This document shows positions 15,869 to 23,385 of a stretch of DNA of 39,146 nt, piece after piece (positions within the stretch are counted from its first letter, which is position 1; every line of letters starts with the position of its first letter). The notes beneath the pieces were generated by a model. That model worked only from the letters and a program-made list of their open reading frames with translations, was not told the DNA's origin and searched no databases. Origin of the DNA: an uncultured bacterium (GTDB taxonomy: Bacteria > Bacillota > Clostridia > Lachnospirales > Lachnospiraceae); assembly GCA_905214955.1 (NCBI GenBank), contig CAJMON010000026.1, forward strand, positions 1-39,146, given 5' to 3'. Made by a program: the position numbers and the translations under genes.

Positions 15869-15897
15869 TTGTGCAATTCGCTTTTTTATGTTAAAAT
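15869..15897 (+). promoter_or_regulatory. Probable promoter of citrate synthase
   Basis: TTGTGC at 15869-15874, 17-base spacer, TAAAAT at 15892-15897. The -35 is poor, so this promoter may be weak or assisted. It lies back to back with the 6S RNA promoter. Confidence 0.5.
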
Positions 15898-15972
15898 AAC
15901 TGCAATATGCCACTGTGATTTAGCAATCTTATGCAGTGCCATGCATTTTATTACATCGAAGGAGGTCTTTAT

Positions 15973-17340
15973 ATGAATACAGAAATTTATTCCGAAATCA
16001 CCCCCGAAATCCTGAACCTAGCAAAACAAAGCTATGAAACCAGCCAGATCAACCAGGAATTATACACCAAATATGAAGTAAAACGTGGTCTGCGTGACAT
16101 CAATGGAAAAGGTGTCCTGGCCGGTCTGACAGACATTTCTGAAGTCCGTTCCTGCATCGTCGTGGACAGCGAGATGATTCCCTGCGAGGGAAAGCTTTTC
16201 TACCGAGGATACGACATTGAAGATCTTGTGGGAGACTTAATCACTGACGACCGCTTCGGTTTTGAAGAAATCAGCTACCTGCTTCTGACCGGCAGCCTTC
16301 CCACTCCGAAAGAGCTGGCTTCGTTTTCCGAACTACTTGGCGGCTACCGTACACTGCCCACCAGTTTTGTCCGGGATATCATTATGAAAGCGCCCAGCAA
16401 AGACATGATGAATACTCTGGCCCGCAGTGTCCTCACACTCTATTCTTATGATGACCGGGCTGACGATATTACCGTTCCCAATGTTCTGCGCCAGTGTCTC
16501 CAGCTCATTGCCCTGTTTCCGGTACTGTCCGTGTACGGCTACCAGGCATACAGCCATTATCACGACGGCAACAGCCTGTTTATCCATCCGCCGGTGCCCA
16601 GCCTTTCCACTGCTGAAAACATTCTTCACCTGCTTCGGCCTGACAGCCGTTACACCAGCCTGGAAACTAAGATTTTAGACATTGCCCTGATCCTTCATAT
16701 GGAACACGGCGGTGGAAACAACTCCACCTTCACCACCCATGTGGTCTCCTCCTCTGGCACGGATACCTACTCTTCCATGGCAGCTTCCCTTGGTTCCTTA
16801 AAAGGCCCCAGACACGGCGGTGCCAACATCAAAGTTGTCCGGATGTTTGACGACATGGAACAGCAGATTTCCGACTGGAAAGATGAAGACGCCATCCGCC
16901 ATTACTTAAAACAGCTTTTGAACAAAGATGCCTTTGACCACGCCGGCCTGATTTACGGTATGGGACACGCTGTGTACTCCATTTCCGACCCCCGTGCCAA
17001 TATTTTCAAAGGCTTTGTCCACAAGCTGGCAAAGGAAAAAGGACGGGAAGAAGAATTCCAGCTGTACTCCGCTGTGGAGCGCTTAGCCCCCCAGGTCATT
17101 GGAGAGGAACGCCGGATTTACAAAGGTGTCAGCGCCAACGTGGACTTTTACAGCGGTTTTGTCTACAGTATGCTGGACCTCCCCGTTGAACTGTTCACAC
17201 CGATTTTTGCTATGGCCCGTGTGGTGGGCTGGAGTGCCCACCGTATCGAAGAGCTTTCCAACAATGGAAAAATCATCCGTCCGGCTTATAAGAGCGTAGC
17301 TGCCCACCAAACCTACGTCCCCTTAAAAGACCGCACTTGA
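15973..17340 (+). CDS. gltA: Citrate synthase
   Basis: This enzyme condenses oxaloacetate and acetyl-CoA to citrate. The 455-residue chain is longer than the compact Gram-positive type (about 370) because of an extended N-terminal helical region (about 1-55). Active-site signatures are present: MEHGGGNNSTF (His 245), GPRHGGANIKV (His 281), GMGHAVYSISDPRA (His 332), and a late VDFYSGFVY Asp. The start ATG at 15973 has AGGAGG 7 bases upstream; the frame is open upstream but unsupported. It stands alone, with no aconitase or isocitrate dehydrogenase next to it. In such organisms citrate synthase probably feeds 2-oxoglutarate and glutamate synthesis rather than a full cycle. Confidence 0.93.
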   Translation: MNTEIYSEITPEILNLAKQSYETSQINQELYTKYEVKRGLRDINGKGVLAGLTDISEVRSCIVVDSEMIPCEGKLFYRGYDIEDLVGDLITDDRFGFEEISYLLLTGSLPTPKELASFSELLGGYRTLPTSFVRDIIMKAPSKDMMNTLARSVLTLYSYDDRADDITVPNVLRQCLQLIALFPVLSVYGYQAYSHYHDGNSLFIHPPVPSLSTAENILHLLRPDSRYTSLETKILDIALILHMEHGGGNNSTFTTHVVSSSGTDTYSSMAASLGSLKGPRHGGANIKVVRMFDDMEQQISDWKDEDAIRHYLKQLLNKDAFDHAGLIYGMGHAVYSISDPRANIFKGFVHKLAKEKGREEEFQLYSAVERLAPQVIGEERRIYKGVSANVDFYSGFVYSMLDLPVELFTPIFAMARVVGWSAHRIEELSNNGKIIRPAYKSVAAHQTYVPLKDRT

Positions 17341-17357
17341 TTCTTCCAAAGACCAAA

Positions 17358-17403
17358 GACAGCCTGCCATCTAGAAATTATCTTTCAGATGACAGGCTGT
17401 CTC
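17358..17403. terminator. Bidirectional terminator between gltA and the thrC unit
   Basis: AGACAGCCTG pairs with CAGGCTGTCT at the base, and CATCT with AGATG above, between two convergent genes. The T tracts are short on both sides (CTTT on plus; CTTTGGTCTTT on minus), so termination may be partial. Confidence 0.65.
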
Positions 17404-17408
17404 TTTGC

Positions 17409-17753
17409 CTAAAAATATTTTTTCGATGCGTTTTTCACGGTTTTTCCAAACCAGAATACCACCACCAGAAAGATAATGGTAATCACAAGGTAGATATTTC
17501 CCAGCAGCTGGGTGAAATCATTTAAAATTCCCATGGCACCGCAGGCAAGGGTAGCAATGCCGAATGCCAGCATCTTTGGCTGGATTTCTGCAATAAATCC
17601 GGCTCTGTCCTTGCAGTGTTTCATGGTCACGCCTTTGGGGAGAATCAGATTTTCCTTTACCTCGCCCTTGCTCTTCATCAGAAACCATCCATACAGGATA
17701 TAACATCCGAATCCGGCTACAATCATGTCAATCATGACAAACATACTATCCAT
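17409..17753 (-). CDS. Small membrane protein of unknown function
   Basis: A 114-residue protein with three hydrophobic segments (about 4-26, 63-80 and 85-104). A charged loop lies between the first two (MKSKGEVKENLILPKG and KHCKDRAGFIAE) and the C-terminus is basic (GKTVKNASKKYF). I do not recognise the family. The ATG at 17753 has AAGGAG 7 bases upstream and lies 18 bases after the thrC stop, so it is the second gene of the thrC unit. The association with thrC suggests, without proof, a role in amino-acid handling or only a convenient promoter. Confidence 0.7.
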   Translation of the reverse strand: MDSMFVMIDMIVAGFGCYILYGWFLMKSKGEVKENLILPKGVTMKHCKDRAGFIAEIQPKMLAFGIATLACGAMGILNDFTQLLGNIYLVITIIFLVVVFWFGKTVKNASKKYF

Positions 17754-17771
17754 TTTCTTTTCTCCTTGTTG

Positions 17772-19262
17772 TTAAATCTCAAGAAACTGCTTTACAATTT
17801 CAGGCATATCACAGGCATCCACCACGTGGTCATGAATCACCGGTGCGGTACGGATTTCCTCAATGGCTTTTGGAATCTTTGTGCCGGAAAGCTCGGAAAG
17901 CTTGTCAGCCAGTTCAAAATCTCCATAGGCTTCATACGCCGGATCAATGGCTGTCAGAACGCTTCTGGTAAACTTATAGGGGCTTGCCGTAGAAGCAATC
18001 ACAGTCTTTGTGGCAGTATCCTGGCTCTCCTCTCTGTATTTCTTGTACACTGCGGAAGCCACTGCCGTATGAGTATCCAGAATGTAACCTTCTTTTTCGT
18101 AAACACCCCGGATTTCTGCAGCAGTCTCCTCTTCATCTGCATAATTTCCATAAAAATCCTGAAGTCCCTTTTTCATGGAATCGGTGATCGAGTACACGCC
18201 GTCCCGGCTTAGTTTTCCCATAAGCTCCACATCTACCCCTGCATCTTCTCCGGCAATTTTGTAAATCAGACGTTCTAAGTTGCTGGAAATCAGAATATCC
18301 ATGGACGGAGACGTAGTGAGAAGGAACTCCCGGTTCCGGTCATAGGTTCCTGTGCGGAAGAAATCATACAGCACCTTGTTGTCGTTGGAAGCACAGATCA
18401 ACTTTCCAATGGGTACTCCCATATTTTTTGCATAGTAAGCTGCCAGAATGTTTCCAAAGTTTCCGGTGGGCACGGTTACATTGATTTTCTCACCGTCTGC
18501 AATTTCTCCGGAAGCCAGAAGTTTGGCATATGCATAGACATAATATACCACCTGAGGAACCAGGCGTCCAATGTTGATGGAGTTTGCAGAAGAGAATTGA
18601 TATCCTGCTTTTGCCAGTTCTTCTTTCAGGGCCTCATCCCCAAACATCTTCTTCACGCCTGTCTGGGCATCGTCAAAGTTGCCATGGATTCCCACAACAA
18701 AGGTATTAGCCCCTTTCTGAGTCACCATCTGTTTTTCCTGCACCGGGCTGACACCGTTCTTAGGATAGAAGACAATGATCTTTGTGCCAGGCACATCAGC
18801 AAATCCTGCCAGAGCTGCCTTTCCGGTGTCCCCGGAGGTGGCTGTCAGAATCACGATTTCATGGTCTGCGTGGTTCTTTTTCGCAGAAGTGGTCATCAGA
18901 TGAGGCAGAATGGAAAGTGCCATATCCTTAAATGCAATGGTAGCTCCATGAAACAGTTCCAGATAATAAGCATCTTTGGTCTTTTTTAGAGGAGCAATGG
19001 CTTCTGTGTCAAATTTATCATCGTAAGCTTTTGCAATGCAGCTTTTTAATTCTTCTTCCGTAAAATCGGTAAAAAACTGCTTCATCACTTCATAAGCCGT
19101 CTCCTGATAGCTCATGTTTGCGAAGGCATCCATTCCTTTTTCAAGCTTCGGAATATAAGCAGGCACATACAATCCTCCGTCCGGAGCCAGTCCCTTTAAA
19201 ATTGCCAAGGAAGCAGTTACTTTTTCGTCTTTATTCCGGGTACTGTTGTACAATAATTCCAT
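17772..19262 (-). CDS. thrC: Threonine synthase
   Basis: A PLP enzyme that converts O-phosphohomoserine to threonine. At 496 residues it is the longer, E. coli/yeast-type class rather than the roughly 350-residue Bacillus type. The N-terminal block is YNSTRNKDEKVTASLAILKG, then PDGGLYVP. The PLP lysine is in FHGATIAFKD (Lys 112). The phosphate-binding region is TATSGDTGKAAL, followed by VTVPTGNFGNILAAYYAKNMG. The ATG at 19262 has AGAAGGATGG upstream. A separate promoter and a leader of about 95 bases precede it. homoserine dehydrogenase and kinase genes are not in the window. Confidence 0.95.
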   Translation of the reverse strand: MELLYNSTRNKDEKVTASLAILKGLAPDGGLYVPAYIPKLEKGMDAFANMSYQETAYEVMKQFFTDFTEEELKSCIAKAYDDKFDTEAIAPLKKTKDAYYLELFHGATIAFKDMALSILPHLMTTSAKKNHADHEIVILTATSGDTGKAALAGFADVPGTKIIVFYPKNGVSPVQEKQMVTQKGANTFVVGIHGNFDDAQTGVKKMFGDEALKEELAKAGYQFSSANSINIGRLVPQVVYYVYAYAKLLASGEIADGEKINVTVPTGNFGNILAAYYAKNMGVPIGKLICASNDNKVLYDFFRTGTYDRNREFLLTTSPSMDILISSNLERLIYKIAGEDAGVDVELMGKLSRDGVYSITDSMKKGLQDFYGNYADEEETAAEIRGVYEKEGYILDTHTAVASAVYKKYREESQDTATKTVIASTASPYKFTRSVLTAIDPAYEAYGDFELADKLSELSGTKIPKAIEEIRTAPVIHDHVVDACDMPEIVKQFLEI

Positions 19263-19361
19263 GTTCTTTCCATCCTTCTCTCTTATAGTGATATGCCTGC
19301 TGCTTCATGCTGCAGACTGTAATCATACGGCAGACATCTGTCCGTGACATCTTAATGAGAG

Positions 19362-19390
19362 ATTATAGCATACCTTGTCAAGCTTCACAA
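19362..19390 (-). promoter_or_regulatory. Promoter of thrC
   Basis: Minus strand TTGTGA (19390-19385), 17-base spacer and TATAAT (19367-19362) with an extended TGC just before it. The leader between start and ATG holds a small bulged hairpin (ACGG-CAGA/TCTG-CCGT) near 19330-19348 but no T-box sequence or terminator. Confidence 0.7.
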
Positions 19391-19417
19391 GAAGTATTTT
19401 TTCCTCTCTAAAGTTCT

Positions 19418-19453
19418 AAAAAAAGCAGAGCCGCCAGACGCAGCCCTGCTTTC
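19418..19453 (-). terminator. Terminator of the SleB-type hydrolase gene
   Basis: Minus strand AAAGCAG...CTGCTTT stem (with inner GGCTGC/GGCGGC-side pairing) followed by seven T. It lies 18 bases after the stop of the hydrolase gene. Confidence 0.85.
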
Positions 19454-19470
19454 CCCGCATATCTTGTACT

Positions 19471-20310
19471 TCAGTTTGTAAATGTAAAATATTCGTGACC
19501 ACCGTATTCAAACAGCAGTCTCAGGTTTTCATCAAACCACTCAACACTGTGGTTATCTGAACTTTCCCTGGCCATGAAGCACAGAGCTCCCTGGGAATAA
19601 TCTTCCCCGGCCAGCGCACGGTCTACGGCTTCAATTGTCTCTTCCGTAACCGTAACACTGCCAATCCGCCCATCGGCTGTGGGCGAAAATTGCACAATTC
19701 CTCCCGTTTGCTGCCAGACAACATCATAAATATTGTCCGGGAAACGGCTGTCTTTTACTCGATTCAGGACCACATCAGCAATCAGGATCTTACTCTTCAT
19801 ATCTCCGCCGGTTGCTTCTGCTTCTACAATCTGCAGAAGTGTATAATAATCCGTCGTATTCATTTGATTCTGACGCACAGTCTCCTGTGCATACTGTCCG
19901 ATCCTGCTGACGTTTGCCGTACCCTGTTCCACTTTCAGCCGGTTTACTGTCTTCCGGCGGGCGCTGTCAGATCCAACCACAATATCCTCATAGCTGTTTT
20001 CCAAACTCACGGTATCCGCCGCACTGGAATACTCTTCCATGGAATTGACGCTGCTGACAATCCCCATCAGACCTGCCTGAAGCCTGCTGCCTCCTTCTCC
20101 GAGACCGTCCAGTCCCTTTCCGGAACCGGTGCTGCTTCTCACGGCATACACGGTACTGCTGTCACTGCCGGTAAAAAATCCGGCAGACATCACCAGTACC
20201 AAAAGGCCTGCGGTCACAGACAAAAGCATAAAAAATGCTCTGTATCTGCTTCTTCTCCACCTTTCGACACAGCTAAAAGCTTTCCTGAAAATTGCACTGT
20301 ATCGCTGCAT
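19471..20310 (-). CDS. SleB/CwlJ-type cell-wall hydrolase (spore cortex-lytic family)
   Basis: A 279-residue secreted or membrane-anchored protein. A basic N-terminus and one membrane segment (about 27-46) are followed by a low-complexity Ser/Gly-rich region. The C-terminal domain (about 159-277) resembles Hydrolase_2 of SleB and CwlJ: TLLQIVEAEATGGDMKSKIL holds the conserved Glu, then ADVVLNRVKDSRFPD, VWQQTGGIVQFSP and ALCFMA. Such enzymes cut spore cortex at germination. Paralogues like this also act in vegetative cells, so I give no symbol. The start is uncertain: ATG at 20310 has AGAGAGGA upstream; a GTG at 20343 would add 11 residues. It is a single-gene unit. Confidence 0.8.
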   Translation of the reverse strand: MQRYSAIFRKAFSCVERWRRSRYRAFFMLLSVTAGLLVLVMSAGFFTGSDSSTVYAVRSSTGSGKGLDGLGEGGSRLQAGLMGIVSSVNSMEEYSSAADTVSLENSYEDIVVGSDSARRKTVNRLKVEQGTANVSRIGQYAQETVRQNQMNTTDYYTLLQIVEAEATGGDMKSKILIADVVLNRVKDSRFPDNIYDVVWQQTGGIVQFSPTADGRIGSVTVTEETIEAVDRALAGEDYSQGALCFMARESSDNHSVEWFDENLRLLFEYGGHEYFTFTN

Positions 20311-20458
20311 GTCTGTGTTGTCCTCTCTTCCACTGTTGTCCACCAGCTGCCGCCTGGCAAAGCCTCTATAAACAGAAACCTCTGCCCGCGCACCGCCTGC
20401 TTACGAACCAACACTTACATTCTGAAGTACAATCCTGCGGTAAGCTCTGTGTGTCTAT

Positions 20459-20488
20459 ATTATAACGGAAATATTAATGAATTGTCAA
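20459..20488 (-). promoter_or_regulatory. Promoter of the SleB-type hydrolase gene
   Basis: Minus strand TTGACA (20488-20483), 18-base spacer, TATAAT (20464-20459). This is a sigma-A consensus, so expression need not be limited to sporulation. Confidence 0.8.
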
Positions 20489-20753
20489 GTATTATTTCAT
20501 ATTTCTGTAATATTTAATCAATGTTTTTTCTTATCTATTCAACATTTTTCTTTTTTATTGCTCCCGTTTTTTTCATCCTTTGGTCGTGATTTGTTGACTT
20601 TTGTCGATTTTTTCGCTCTTCTCTCATTCGACATGTTGCTTCTTTTTTCGTAAAATCCTGATTTTTTCCATGTTTTTTCTCCTTTTTCTTATATCATTAC
20701 ATTTCTGTTTCTTGAATTTAATATTTTTGAAATATATTACACGTGAAAAGAAT
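20489..20753. other. AT-rich non-coding stretch
   Basis: Very T-rich on the plus strand, with no open frame carrying a ribosome site and no hairpin that I can support. It separates the hydrolase promoter from the small RNA promoter. Confidence 0.5.
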
Positions 20754-20781
20754 TTGACATTTTCCGCAGACATGCTATAAT
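20754..20781 (+). promoter_or_regulatory. Strong promoter of a candidate small RNA
   Basis: TTGACA at 20754-20759, 16-base spacer, TATAAT at 20776-20781 with an extended TGC before it. No coding region follows on this strand before leuA, which is on the other strand. Confidence 0.8.
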
Positions 20782-20787
20782 GAAATT

Positions 20788-20852
20788 GTTACGAGATTTC
20801 CTTTTACGAAGGGGACATATACCAGGGTCAGTGTATATGTCCCCTTTTCCTT
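20788..20852 (+). ncRNA. Candidate small RNA ending in a 14-bp hairpin terminator
   Basis: A consensus promoter is followed within about 20 bases of its start by a perfect 14-base stem, AAGGGGACATATAC at 20809-20822 with its complement at 20833-20846. The loop is CAGGGTCAGT, followed by TTTTCCTTTG. The predicted RNA is only about 60-65 bases long and has no ribosome site or frame. It sits alone between two genes on the opposite strand. It could be a regulatory RNA, or a promoter with an early terminator whose readthrough product is antisense to the end of leuA. I do not recognise its family. Confidence 0.55.
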
Positions 20853-20941
20853 TGTAAAAACTATGAGAAACAGTCTTTGCGGACTTTTCAAATTATCGCG
20901 GTATCTGTGTTCCGCTTCGGTTAATGCTCCGCATAAATTTT

Positions 20942-20977
20942 AAGGGCTGTGCCGTTTTTTCTCCGGCACAGCCCTTA
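20942..20977. terminator. leuA terminator (bidirectional)
   Basis: AAGGGCTGTGCCG pairs with CGGCACAGCCCTT around TTTTTTCTC. On the minus strand it is followed by AAAATTT-type sequence, on the plus strand by ATTTTTC. It can end leuA transcripts and any readthrough from the small RNA promoter. Confidence 0.8.
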
Positions 20978-20998
20978 TTTTTCACCAGCTGCCTGGTT

Positions 20999-22666
20999 TT
21001 ATTTTCCTGCTTCTGTCATATTGTTGATAGCTGTCAGAAGTGCATTGATGGAAGCACGGATGATATCCTGGTCAACACCTGCGCCCCAGAATAACTGGTT
21101 TTTGCCGTTACGGATACCCACATAGGCAATGGCCTTGGAGCTGGAACTCTGCTCTAAGGCGTGCTCCTGATAGGTTACTAGATCGTAGTCCAGACGGAAC
21201 TGTTTTTTCAGTGCGTTGCTGACTGCGTTCAGACGTCCGTTTCCGGCTGCAATGGCAACTTTGGATTCACCCTTATAATCTACGGTTATTTCTGCAATAA
21301 TGCCGTTGTGCTGTTTGAAATGCACCTCAGTAATGTTGTACGGGGAGGTAATATCCTCAAAACGGCTCTTAAACAGCTCGAAGATTTCTTTTGGCATCAG
21401 CTCTTTGTGCTGGTGGTCGGACACTTCTTTTGCTGCATAGCCCATTGCTTCCCGCATCTTTGCCGGCAGATTCAGACCGAAATTGTGCTCCAGCACGTAT
21501 CCGATGCCGCCCTTGCCGGACTGGCTGTTGATTCGGATGACATCTGCCTCATATTCTCTTCCCACATCCTTGGGATCAATGGGCAGATACGGAACGGTCC
21601 AGTGCTCGCATTCTTTTTCTTCTCTGTACTTCATACCCTTGGCAATGGCATCCTGGTGGGAGCCGGAGAATGCTGCGAAAACCAGAGCGCCGCTGTAGGG
21701 GCTTCTCATATCTACATGCATACCCGTGTATTTTTCATATTCTTCACAGATAGCTGGAAGATTGGAGAAATCCAGTTCCGGATCCACACCCTGGGAGAAC
21801 ATGTTCAGTGCCAGTGTAACAATGTCCACGTTTCCGGTACGCTCTCCGTTTCCAAACAGAGTTCCTTCAATCCGGTCTGCACCTGCAAGGATTCCCATTT
21901 CTGCATCGGAAACACCGCAGCCTCTGTCGTTGTGCGGATGCAGGGAAATCACGACATTCTCACGATATTTCATATTTTTGCTCATGTACTCTACCTGACT
22001 TGCATAAACGTGGGGCATAGAATGTTCCACAGTGCTTGGCAGATTGATAATAACTTTGTTGTCCGGTGTAGGCTGCCATACATCCAGAACAGCGTTGCAC
22101 ACTTCCAGTGCATACTCTACTTCGGTTCCGGTAAAGCTCTCCGGGCTGTACTCAAAGGCAAAATTTCCCTCGGTCTCTGCTGCCAGCTTCTTTAACAGAG
22201 CTGCGCCGTCCACAGCAATTTTCAACACTTCTTCTTTGGATTTTTTGAAGACCTGCTCCCGCTGTGCCAGGGAAGTAGAGTTGTAAACATGAACCACAGC
22301 TCTTCTAGCGCCTTTTAATGCTTCGAAAGTTTTTTTGATGATATGCTCTCTGGCCTGGGTCAGTACCTGGATGGTCACATCTTCCGGAATCAGATCCTGC
22401 TCAATCAGGGTTCTTAAGAACTGATACTCGGTCTCAGAAGCTGCCGGAAATCCTACTTCGATCTCTTTGAACCCAATCTTTACAAGCAGTTTAAAAAATG
22501 CCACTTTCTGCTCCAGACTCATGGGAACGATCAGGGCCTGATTTCCATCTCGTAAATCAACGCTGCACCAGATGGGCGCTTTTTCAATGTGGTCTTTCTT
22601 AGCCCAGTCCATACAGGGAACTGGCGGGCAAAAATACTGTCTTGTGTACTTGGATACGTTCTGCAT
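20999..22666 (-). CDS. leuA: 2-isopropylmalate synthase
   Basis: This is the first committed enzyme of leucine synthesis, condensing 2-oxoisovalerate with acetyl-CoA. The 555-residue length and the opening YCxxP-type region (YFCPPVPCMDWAKKD) fit the longer LeuA group also seen in actinobacteria and fungi. The catalytic barrel begins SVDLRDGNQAL and carries the metal-binding HPHNDRGCG block. The C-terminal third (from about 420) is the regulatory LeuA dimer domain that senses leucine. The ATG at 22666 has AAAGGAGAAT upstream. Control is by a leucine T-box 370 bases upstream. A structured repeat (R2) fills most of the space between terminator and gene. leuB is not in the window, and leuCD lies about 9 kb away. 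Confidence 0.95.
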   Translation of the reverse strand: MQNVSKYTRQYFCPPVPCMDWAKKDHIEKAPIWCSVDLRDGNQALIVPMSLEQKVAFFKLLVKIGFKEIEVGFPAASETEYQFLRTLIEQDLIPEDVTIQVLTQAREHIIKKTFEALKGARRAVVHVYNSTSLAQREQVFKKSKEEVLKIAVDGAALLKKLAAETEGNFAFEYSPESFTGTEVEYALEVCNAVLDVWQPTPDNKVIINLPSTVEHSMPHVYASQVEYMSKNMKYRENVVISLHPHNDRGCGVSDAEMGILAGADRIEGTLFGNGERTGNVDIVTLALNMFSQGVDPELDFSNLPAICEEYEKYTGMHVDMRSPYSGALVFAAFSGSHQDAIAKGMKYREEKECEHWTVPYLPIDPKDVGREYEADVIRINSQSGKGGIGYVLEHNFGLNLPAKMREAMGYAAKEVSDHQHKELMPKEIFELFKSRFEDITSPYNITEVHFKQHNGIIAEITVDYKGESKVAIAAGNGRLNAVSNALKKQFRLDYDLVTYQEHALEQSSSSKAIAYVGIRNGKNQLFWGAGVDQDIIRASINALLTAINNMTEAGK

Positions 22667-22763
22667 AGCAATTCTCCTTTTTTTCCTTTTGTCTTATCAT
22701 CTAAACTTGTTGATTCAATGCTTTTTCGGGAGCCAAAAGTGCCGCATTATTTGCTTTTATTTT

Positions 22764-23031
22764 GATGCCTTACGGATTGCTCCGTACTTCGTACTCTCGC
22801 ATCTTCGCTGCCGCTCCGGTCGGTACGAAACGTGTGCCACTGGCACACAGCACCCCGCCCAATATCCGCATATCGTGAAGCTGATGCTCCATTTGTATGT
22901 CTACGCTTCGCTTCGGTCGGTGCTAAACAAACATCCACTGAATGTTCTGCTCCATATCGGGGCGGGTCTCCAAGCCACAAAACCACTTCTGTGCAAGCGC
23001 ATCGTGGTTTCAAGCTTTTGACCCTGGCATC
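22764..23031 (+). repeat. Dispersed structured element, copy R2 (268 bp)
   Basis: The ends are GATGCC (22764-22769) and GGCATC (23026-23031). The order and most of the sequence match R1: TTACGGATTGCTCC near the left end, hairpin GTGTGCC-ACT-GGCACAC, the block CATATCGTGAAGCT, a second CTTCGGTCGGTGC unit whose hairpin is decayed (ACATCC-ACT-GAATGT), a GGGCGGGT block, then TTTTGACCCTGGCATC. It lies in the 5' untranslated part of the leuA transcript, in opposite orientation to leuA, directly after the terminator T run. Confidence 0.85.
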
Positions 23032-23033
23032 AT

Positions 23034-23345
23034 AAAAAGGCCCTCCATCTCTTTCCACCAAAAACGGTGCTGTAGAGACGAAAGACCTGTCAGAATCTTA
23101 CGCGGTACCACTCTATTTTATGAATTTCTTCATACACTCATGGGATACGGGCTTTTCAAAAACCTTATATCCATCCCCGCTTAACGGTGGGGCTCCGTCT
23201 GCGCCTACTCTCCGGCTAAGGATTTCGGGCAGCCGCTCCGAGGCGAGTTCCGATCATCCCTTCCGCTGTCTCGCATCACCCGGCAGCTTTCTGGAATCCA
23301 GTCCGATCATACTATTCCTCTTCTCAGCATTTGAGTATTCAACTG
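23034..23345 (-). promoter_or_regulatory. T-box leader, leucine (leuA)
   Basis: On the minus strand this carries stem I, the specifier region GGAA-CTC-GCC with CTC (Leu) at 23247-23245, the T-box sequence GAGTGGTACCGCG ending at 23101, and a terminator just before R2 (stem on either side of CCGTTTTTGG, ending GGCCTTTTT). In this class uncharged tRNA-Leu(GAG) would allow antitermination into leuA. Confidence 0.92.
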
Positions 23346-23350
23346 AAAAA

Positions 23351-23379
23351 AGGATAGCATTCTTTCGGACATTTGTCAA
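23351..23379 (-). promoter_or_regulatory. Promoter of the leuA T-box unit
   Basis: Minus strand TTGACA (23379-23374), 17-base spacer, TATCCT (23356-23351) with TGC before it. It begins only a few bases past the stop of the ABC transporter gene; there is no terminator between them. Confidence 0.8.
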
Positions 23380-23385
23380 CCCCGT

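Noticed and set aside
19330..19348. Small hairpin in the thrC leader as an attenuator or T-box
   Set aside because: No T-box sequence, no specifier-type stem and no terminator follow it.
20905..20940. Possible relic of the structured element near the leuA terminator
   Set aside because: The match (CCGCTTCGGTTAATGCTCCG) is too short to separate from chance; ends and hairpin are missing.
22747..23061. 104-codon minus-strand frame over R2
   Set aside because: It reads through the repeat and hairpins; similar accidental frames occur over R1.
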